Origin: Ailurus styani
Lineage: Eukaryota; Chordata; Mammalia; Carnivora; Ailuridae
Assembly: GCA_002007465.1 (NCBI GenBank)
Contig: LNAC01000854.1
Location: 163,774 to 227,773 of the forward strand
Direction: 5' to 3'
DNA length: 64,000 nt
Every line of letters starts with the position of its first letter. The stretch's first letter is position 1. Both the position numbers and the translations under genes were made by a program. The notes under the pieces were generated by a model. The model was not told where the DNA came from. It was given only the letters and a program-made list of their open reading frames with translations, and did not search any database. Shown here piece by piece: positions 58,085 through 64,000 of this stretch.

Positions 58085-59100
58085 ATCCTTGACATTATAT
58101 GCTATCAGCTGAGTCCTTTTTTCATACAGGCTAATAACTTGTCATTTTTACAATGAAGTCACTATATATTTGTACTGTATTATATTTCTGATTAACATCT
58201 TAATAACAGGCTCTCTGGAAATTAAAATTTTCTCTACATGCTGCATAATGTTTACCCTTGTATATAGGTCAATACAAATGGGAAATGATGCAAAAAAAGT
58301 GATGTATTTTTCTTGAAGGATAATAATGGCTTTCTCTTTATAATTTTGGTCTTATTTTATTTTTCTATAAATATTAACTTCAGTGTAGCTCTGGCCAGAA
58401 GAATATCCTTGTATCTATAAAAGAGAATTACTCATGAGATTAAAGTGAATATCTTAGTTTGTATCCTTGCATAAAACAGAGCATAGCTCACTGATTTCCT
58501 TCTCTTCTATTTTCTGGTTTGCTTTCTATTTCTCTGATCTTTCTTTTTACTCTTCTTTGGAGACTTATCTTCCTCTGTCCATCTTTTAAATATTGGCCAT
58601 TCTTAAGATACTGTTCTTGTCCTTTCTTCTCACTGAAACTGCTCTCCTTAAATACTCTTTTTTATTATCATGGCTTTAACGATCATCTAGTGTATGTGAT
58701 TCCCAAATCCATGTCTTTGGGTTAGATATCTCTAATGAACTCCAAAACAACTTGGCTAATTCCTTATTGGACACTTCCACCTGTATGTTCCATAGGCACA
58801 TCAAACACATCATATTAAAAACTATGAAAAAAACTCTTTTTCGACCCTTACCGTATTTCTCCCCCAGGTATTCTTTGTACAAGTGAGTGGGACCACTCTA
58901 TATACAGCCACATAAGCCAGAAACCTGGGAAGAATCCAAGATCTTCTTTTTGCCTCAGCACACACATACCATCACTAAATACTGGTAATTGTGTTTCATA
59001 TGCATTCTCTTTCCTCGTCCCCTTGGCTATCTCCCTAACTCAAGTACTCATTATCTCTCACTGGAACACATCAACTCTTCAGAAAGCCTGGCCTCATGGT
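58085..59100. other. Intergenic, weak L2-like part
   Basis: 58680-58815 (TAATGAACTCCAAAACAACT, TTATTGGACACTTCCACCTG, TGTTCCATAGGCACATCAAA) looks like old L2-type sequence. No gene. Confidence 0.35.
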
Positions 59101-59118
59101 CTCCAATCATATTCTTTT

Positions 59119-59314
59119 TTTTTCTTTTTAAAGATTTTATTTATTTATTTGACAGAGAGAGACATAGCAAGAGAGGGAACACAAGCAGGGGGAGTCAGAG
59201 AGGGAGAAGCAGGGAGCCCAATGCAGGGAGCCCGATGCAGGGCTCGATCCCAGGACCCTGGGATCATACCCTGAGCCAAAGGCAGAGGTTTAATGACTGA
59301 GCCACCCAGGCGCC
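59119..59314 (-). mobile_element. Can-SINE, arctoid type
   Basis: Reverse element with a short tandem repeat of GGGAGCCCAATGCA/GGGAGCCCGATGCA. Perfect 18-bp target duplications CTCCAATCATATTCTTTT at 59101-59118 and 59315-59332. Confidence 0.95.
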
Positions 59315-59399
59315 CTCCAATCATATTCTTTTAAACAGACTTCTACACTAAACAAGAAGTAATTTTTCTAATTACATACTTAGTCATTTAATTCTACTC

Positions 59400-59800
59400 T
59401 TTATTCAAAAGGAAGGCCAACATCTTTGACATGGTACAGAAGCTTGTTTGTGAACCTCCTTTCCAATATCGTTCTTTTGCCTTTCCCTTCTTATGCCCTA
59501 GGGGAGAGCCTGGCGTGTCCTACACACCTTACATCCTCCTGAAGAGTGCTTAAGTATCTCATTCATGGTTAAGCCTGTACCAATTCCTTTTCAGGATGAT
59601 CTAGCACACCCTTCTTCAGTCCCAGGGTATACTGTTCACACTTCTGTCACAGCTCCTACATTGCTTATTTGCATGGCTCACTCTGATGGAGACTGTTAGG
59701 CCCTCGAAGATCAAGGCAATATCTCATTAATGTTTGCTTTTCCAGTGCCTAGGATGGTGCCCATATATAACAAATGCTCAGTAAATATAAATTGAATGAG
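59400..59800 (-). repeat. L2-like ancient LINE fragment
   Basis: AAGGAAGGCCAACATCTTTG, CACCTTACATCCTCCTGAAG, and a late CTAGGATGGTGCCCATATAT follow reverse-strand L2 3' order. Confidence 0.5.
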
Positions 59801-60624
59801 TTCATGAATAAAAGAATGACAAATTATTAAGTATCTACATGTAGACAATTACAGATACAAAGTATCCATATATGGATACTATATAGAAACTAAAAATCCT
59901 CTTGGCAATATTTTATTTAGTTCTCTAGTTTCAGGTACTCAATAAATTTATCTTAAATGCTTCAGTTAATTTTTAACCACTGTATAAAGCTTCTCACTCC
60001 TTTTCAGTATATTTATTCCTTGAGCTTCTTTATTCTGCCCATGGAAATACTTGGGCTTTGAATTCTTGGCTAGCCTTCAGCCAAAAACCATAGGCATATA
60101 TCCTTCCTTCCCTTATTAACAGAGAACTACATTGTTCACATTTTAACAATCCACTTCTCTTTTAAGAACAAAATGTAATCTGATAAATGAGTTTTGGATG
60201 TTTCTCTCCAAAACTTTGCCCATTGAGAAAATACACACACATAAATACACACACACACACACACACACATTTAGGACTGACACACATGAGAGGAAATCAG
60301 AAAAATTTTCAAGAAGTCCTCTTTATGTTTTATCATATGAATCTGAAGTCAACACCTCGGTCTAAGGGATTATTATTATATTAGAAGTCTCACTGAACTT
60401 CATGAGTTTATCATAGTAAAGATGTGCTGCCCCCAAACCTCAAAGCTTCTGTCAGACACCTCTTCAAGGCCAGCTTTACTTTGGTTTCTGTTTTCCCTTA
60501 CTTCCAACACCCCGTATCAAATCTCTGCCGCTACATGGAGAAGTCTCAGCACAGTGTGGGAAGGTTGACAGAAGAGTTTTCCTTACTTACCATCACCCAA
60601 CTTAGAATTATCTAAGGAGGAAAG
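59801..60624. other. Intergenic, with an (AC)n run
   Basis: An (AC)n run at 60247-60269. The frame at 60424-60615 has no recognised domain. Confidence 0.5.
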
Positions 60625-60827
60625 ATAGGAGCCTGGGTGGCTCAGTTGTTAAGTGTCTGCCTTTAGCTTAGGTCGTGATCCCAGGGTCCTGGGATGGAGT
60701 CCCACATCGGGCTCCCTGCTCAGCAGGAAGCCTTTTCTCCCTCTCCCACTCCCACTGCCCCTGCTTGTGTTCCTTCTCTCACTGTGTCTCTCTCTGTCAA
60801 ATAAATAAATAAAATCTTTTTAAAAAA
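60625..60827 (+). mobile_element. Can-SINE, arctoid type
   Basis: Sense element GGAGCCTGGGTGGCTCAGTT to an A-tail. Long 21-bp target duplications at 60604-60624 and 60828-60848 differ by one base (AATTATC versus AATTGTC). Confidence 0.95.
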
Positions 60828-60848
60828 AGAATTGTCTAAGGAGGAAAG

Positions 60849-62658
60849 AAAAAAAATTAATGCCAGTTTTCAACCCATTGTCTCATGAAGATAGGGCTCT
60901 GCCTCCTCCAAGCTCCACAAATCCATCCGAGGCAAGATAGAGATCCAGGAACTCATCACCATCCAAATACTTGGGGGTTATAATTTGCAACGTGGTCCCA
61001 GGAGTACGTTTGTTCTTATTACTATACAAGTTTCATGTGTATGGATTCAGCTGGGTATTAAATCATTTGCCAGTTCCTTTTCTTCTGAATGTCCATCCCC
61101 AGGGCCCAGAGAAATGGAAAGAGAAAGACAAACAATTTTGGTTCTCCTGGTAGAAATGTGTGTTCTTGTCTCATCACCCCCAGGGACACTCAGAGACAGT
61201 CTGGGTGGGTTTGGGTGAAGATGAGCTTGCTATAAAACCTTTATCGTTGGTGTTCATGATGAGCAGGCCCCAGTACCTGCATCAGCCTGTGTCAAGGGCA
61301 GAGGGACAAACCCTGCACCTCAAAGTCCCTCTTTCAGAGACAGTTGGAGGGTGCAGGGTCATCAGCTCTCACCTTCAAAATCTCTGCTGACTTCTGTGCA
61401 GTTTCTTCTATATCTAATCCTATCTCTAAGATAAGACGAAGCCTGGAAGCACAGTGAGTAAGGGGTCTTTTTCAAAGCGTGGTAGTTGAGAGAAGCTGGG
61501 GTCTGGAGGAAGGAAGAGCTCCAGAAGTAAGCATCCTGAACAAGAGGTACAAGGTCAGCTGATGCACAGGCAGCTTTCTGGTCTTAAGTAGGGTTGAAAT
61601 TTTCAGGGTTGGAATTATAAACTGCCTATTGATAATGGTCAAGTATATCATGAATTGCCATATAATAGGTGTATAATCAGTTCTATGGAACATTTCAGGA
61701 TTCCCTCTCGGTCATCCCTGTGGCCATATGGTTTGTGGAATGGCAGCCAGAAAAAAATGAAAGAAGAGTCAAAAGCTTTGATTAAATTCTGGGATAGGCA
61801 CTTTGGATGTTATTCCTAATGTTATGCCTTCGACTGATCCATCCATCCAACAAATGGGTGCTATATTAGGTGCTGTCCAAATGCAGGGGATGCCAGAAAT
61901 AGCATCTACACAGAACCAGGGGAGCAGTCCTGCAAGAGGGTGGTGTGGCAGGAATAGAAACATTATATAGTTAAGTCTTCACATGATAACCACTTGCCCT
62001 GACCCTATACCATAAATTATTTCTATGAATGCTGACCAGATTAGTGATGTTTCTCTATTCATGCTCAAAAGGGAAACAGTCAGATTTTCCTATGTAGTAT
62101 CAAGAGTAAAAAGTTAGTGCCAACTTTGTTTGACAAAGCCCTAAAGCTAGTGAACAGAGAAACAGACCTCCTTGAGGTTACATTTTTAAATCTTATTCCC
62201 TAATTCATTCATTCATTTATTTATTCTATCATTTATTGAGCACCTGCTACGTGCAATGTACTCCACAAATTATAAAATAAGAGCAAACCAAATGATAAAA
62301 AGAAAGTGGAAATGAAATTTGAAAACTAAGTCAATTAGAAAATAAATATATATGAGAATATGGCTATGGGACTTTCCCCCCATGAAATAATTGGTGATTC
62401 TGGAAAACAAATTATTCTGTGGCTGCCATCATGATAGTAACATTATGGATCTTGCAATCAAAGTTAAATAAAATTCTGCAGACATCAAAATAGTACATGC
62501 AACCTTCTGCTCACTTACACTCCTTGAATAGATTTTCTTTCTGCTTTACTGTGGATTAAGAATCTGACATAATGGCTCTGAAAAGGATTGCCAGCTGAGG
62601 TAACACACAGGATATACTTTAAACCCCCTCTTTCTGTTGGAGAACTAACCCAGATCTG
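60849..62658. other. 5' flank of the OR2A5-like gene
   Basis: No gene. L2/MIR-type phrases lie at 61840-61960 (ATCCATCCAACAAATGGGTG) and 62195-62265 (TTATTGAGCACCTGCTACGT). The frames at 60971-61390 have no recognised domain. Leader exons of the OR may lie here. Confidence 0.4.
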
Positions 62659-62672
62659 TGTTCGCTCCTCAG
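62659..62672 (+). other. OR2A5: Probable 3' splice acceptor of the OR2A5-like exon
   Basis: A short pyrimidine-rich run ending CTCCTCAG at 62672 lies 51 nt before the ATG at 62724. Alternatives are the AG dinucleotides near 62687 or 62719, so the exact exon edge is uncertain. Confidence 0.4.
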
Positions 62673-62723
62673 CACACAGCCTACTGCAGCAGCAGAGACC
62701 GATACAGATTCTGTTGCAAGGGA

Positions 62724-63656
62724 ATGACAGAAAATCAAACATGGGTCACAGAATTCATTCTCCTGGGATTCCCGCTCAGCCCAAAGCTGCAGGTGCTCCT
62801 CTTTGGGTTCTTCTCCCTGTTCTATGCCTTCACCCTGCTGGGCAACGTCGTCATCCTGGGGCTCATCTGGCTGGACTCCCGACTACACACCCCCATGTAC
62901 TTCTTCCTCTCCCATCTGGCTGTCGTTGACATAGCCTATGCTTCAAATAATGTCCCAAAGATGCTGGCAAACCTTCTGAACAAGGAAAAAACTATCTCTT
63001 TTGTCCCATGCATAATGCAGACATTTTTATACATGGCTTTTGCTCACACTGAGTGTCTCATCTTAGTAATGATGTCCTATGATCGGTTCGTGGCGATCTG
63101 CCACCCCCTACATTACTCCGTCATCATGAGCTGGAGAGTGTGCACCATTCAGGTGGTCACTTCCTGGGCATGTGGCTCCCTGCTGGCCCTGGTCCATGTG
63201 GTTCTCATCCTGAGGCTGCCCTTCTGTGGGCCTCGTGAAATCAACCACTTCTTCTGTGAAATCCTGTCTGTCCTCAAGCTGGCCTGTGCAGACACGAGAC
63301 TCAACCAAGTGGTCATTTTTGCTGCTTCTGTGTTTATCTTAGTCGGGCCCCTCTGCTTGGTGCTGGTGTCCTACTCGCGCATCCTGTTTACCATCCTGAG
63401 GATCCAGTCCGGGGAGGGCCGCAGAAAGGCCTTCTCCACCTGTTCCTCCCACCTCTGTGTGGTGGGGCTCTTCTTTGGCAGCGCCATTGTCATGTACATG
63501 GCCCCCAAATCCCGCCACCCTGAGGAGCAGCAGAAGATCCTTTCCCTCTTCTACAGCCTTTTCAACCCTATGCTGAACCCACTGATCTACAGCCTGAGGA
63601 ACGCAGAGGTCAAGGGCGCCCTGAGAAGAGTGCTGTGGAAGGAGAGATCTGTGTGA
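62724..63656 (+). CDS. OR2A5: Olfactory receptor, family 2A (OR2A5-like), intact
   Basis: This encodes a 310-residue odorant receptor. The N-terminus (MTENQTWVTEFILLGFPLS), the HTECLILVMMSYD stretch and the SWACGSLLALVHVVLILR stretch match human OR2A5 as I remember it better than OR2A2 or OR2A12. Visible signatures are NQT at 4-6, GN at 40-41, LHTPMYFFL at 54-62, Cys96 and Cys178, SYDRFVAIC at 118-126, SY at 216-217, KAFSTCSSHL at 235-244 and PMLNPLIYSLRN at 282-293. The DRY motif reads DRF, a mild substitution. The open frame reaches an ATG at 62658, but the canonical OR2A start is 62724, and a plausible acceptor ending at 62672 lies between them. The coding exon is visibly more GC-rich than its flanks. 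Its place after OR6B1 fits OR2A5 as the first OR2A gene of the cluster. Confidence 0.95.
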   Translation: MTENQTWVTEFILLGFPLSPKLQVLLFGFFSLFYAFTLLGNVVILGLIWLDSRLHTPMYFFLSHLAVVDIAYASNNVPKMLANLLNKEKTISFVPCIMQTFLYMAFAHTECLILVMMSYDRFVAICHPLHYSVIMSWRVCTIQVVTSWACGSLLALVHVVLILRLPFCGPREINHFFCEILSVLKLACADTRLNQVVIFAASVFILVGPLCLVLVSYSRILFTILRIQSGEGRRKAFSTCSSHLCVVGLFFGSAIVMYMAPKSRHPEEQQKILSLFYSLFNPMLNPLIYSLRNAEVKGALRRVLWKERSV

Positions 63657-64000
63657 GGGAGGCCAGGGACAGTCTTCAAGGTGGAAGACTTGTTTTCTAT
63701 GAGATTTGGAAGGATGGTAATATAAATGCTTCAAGAATCTAATGTCTCAGATTTTCAATATTAAAAATATGTATTGAACCAATTCTGTCCCTAAACATGG
63801 GGTTCTTCCAGACCACAAAGCCCAGGCCATAAGAGAAAAATTGTGTCCTGGTGAAGCATGGAGCAGTCTTGGACTCTTCTGGCCAGTTCCCAGTGCTACC
63901 TAAGATTCAGTTTTTTTTCTTTTCTCTCACATCTCCCCTTAAATTCATCTACAATTTCTATCTCCCTTATTGCTGTAAGTATATGCTAAAAATGCCATAA
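63657..64000. other. 3' flank of the OR2A5-like gene
   Basis: Probable 3' UTR. An ATTAAA at 63760-63765 is a weak candidate polyadenylation signal. The window ends before any further gene. Confidence 0.4.

Noticed and set aside
63339..63734. 131-residue reverse frame
   Set aside because: It is the antisense shadow of the OR2A5-like gene.
1..64000. An undescribed multi-gene system
   Set aside because: Beyond three OR genes I see only transposon remains, assembly faults and unassigned intergenic DNA; nothing supports a new system.

Overview
This is a window of a mammalian nuclear genome from a caniform carnivore. The many tRNA-Lys-derived Can-SINEs are of the arctoid type. Several of the youngest resemble, from memory, the mustelid subfamily (ferret, mink, otter), so a mustelid is my best guess; this was not tested. 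There are no bacterial genes, operons or CRISPR arrays.

The real protein-coding content is three intact class II olfactory receptor (OR) genes, all on the + strand and each with a single coding exon: an OR2Q1-like gene (3710-4651), OR6B1 (21494-22429) and an OR2A5-like gene (62724-63656). The order OR2Q1 - OR6B1 - OR2A5 matches the human 7q34-q35 OR cluster as I remember it, between OR2F1/OR2F2 upstream and the remaining OR2A genes downstream. The first gene is intact here, whereas I recall the human locus as a pseudogene (OR2Q1P). In all three, an in-frame ATG lies upstream of the canonical start. In the first two it lies on the intronic side of a good 3' splice site, and in the third a plausible acceptor also lies between the two ATGs, so the shorter starts were chosen. 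A 55-nt candidate noncoding exon for OR6B1 lies at 17639-17693. The receptors work alone in separate olfactory neurons, by known OR biology; nothing in the sequence suggests a joint pathway.

The rest is repeats and unassigned intergenic DNA. 1-3.7 kb: one SINE and a 46-bp L1 scrap. 4.7-21 kb: MLT1-like LTRs, an antisense old L1 split by a SINE (8.8-10.2 kb), a sense L1 split by a SINE (12.4-14.8 kb), MIR and L2. 22.4-32 kb: a mixture of SINE, MIR, L2, MLT1 and L1 ends. 32.4-41.8 kb: an AT-rich transposon block with a long antisense L1, a tRNA-Glu-like fragment, a Tigger element with an inverted partner, a second antisense L1 containing the 218-N gap, a sense L1 split by two SINEs, and an MLT1. 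42-49.8 kb: MER5A, an old L1, MIR and a young SINE. 49.8-51.7 kb: a younger L1 nested in an older one. 52-62.6 kb: eight more SINEs or SINE-bearing stretches, L2/MIR and purine-rich DNA.

Several single-N joints (21325, 44705, 44781, 48101) are flanked by duplicated sequence and look like assembly joins. I found no new biological system. The most useful observations are the intact OR2Q1, the start and exon refinements, the assembly duplications, a tailless tRNA-Glu-like fragment and the Tigger inverted pair.
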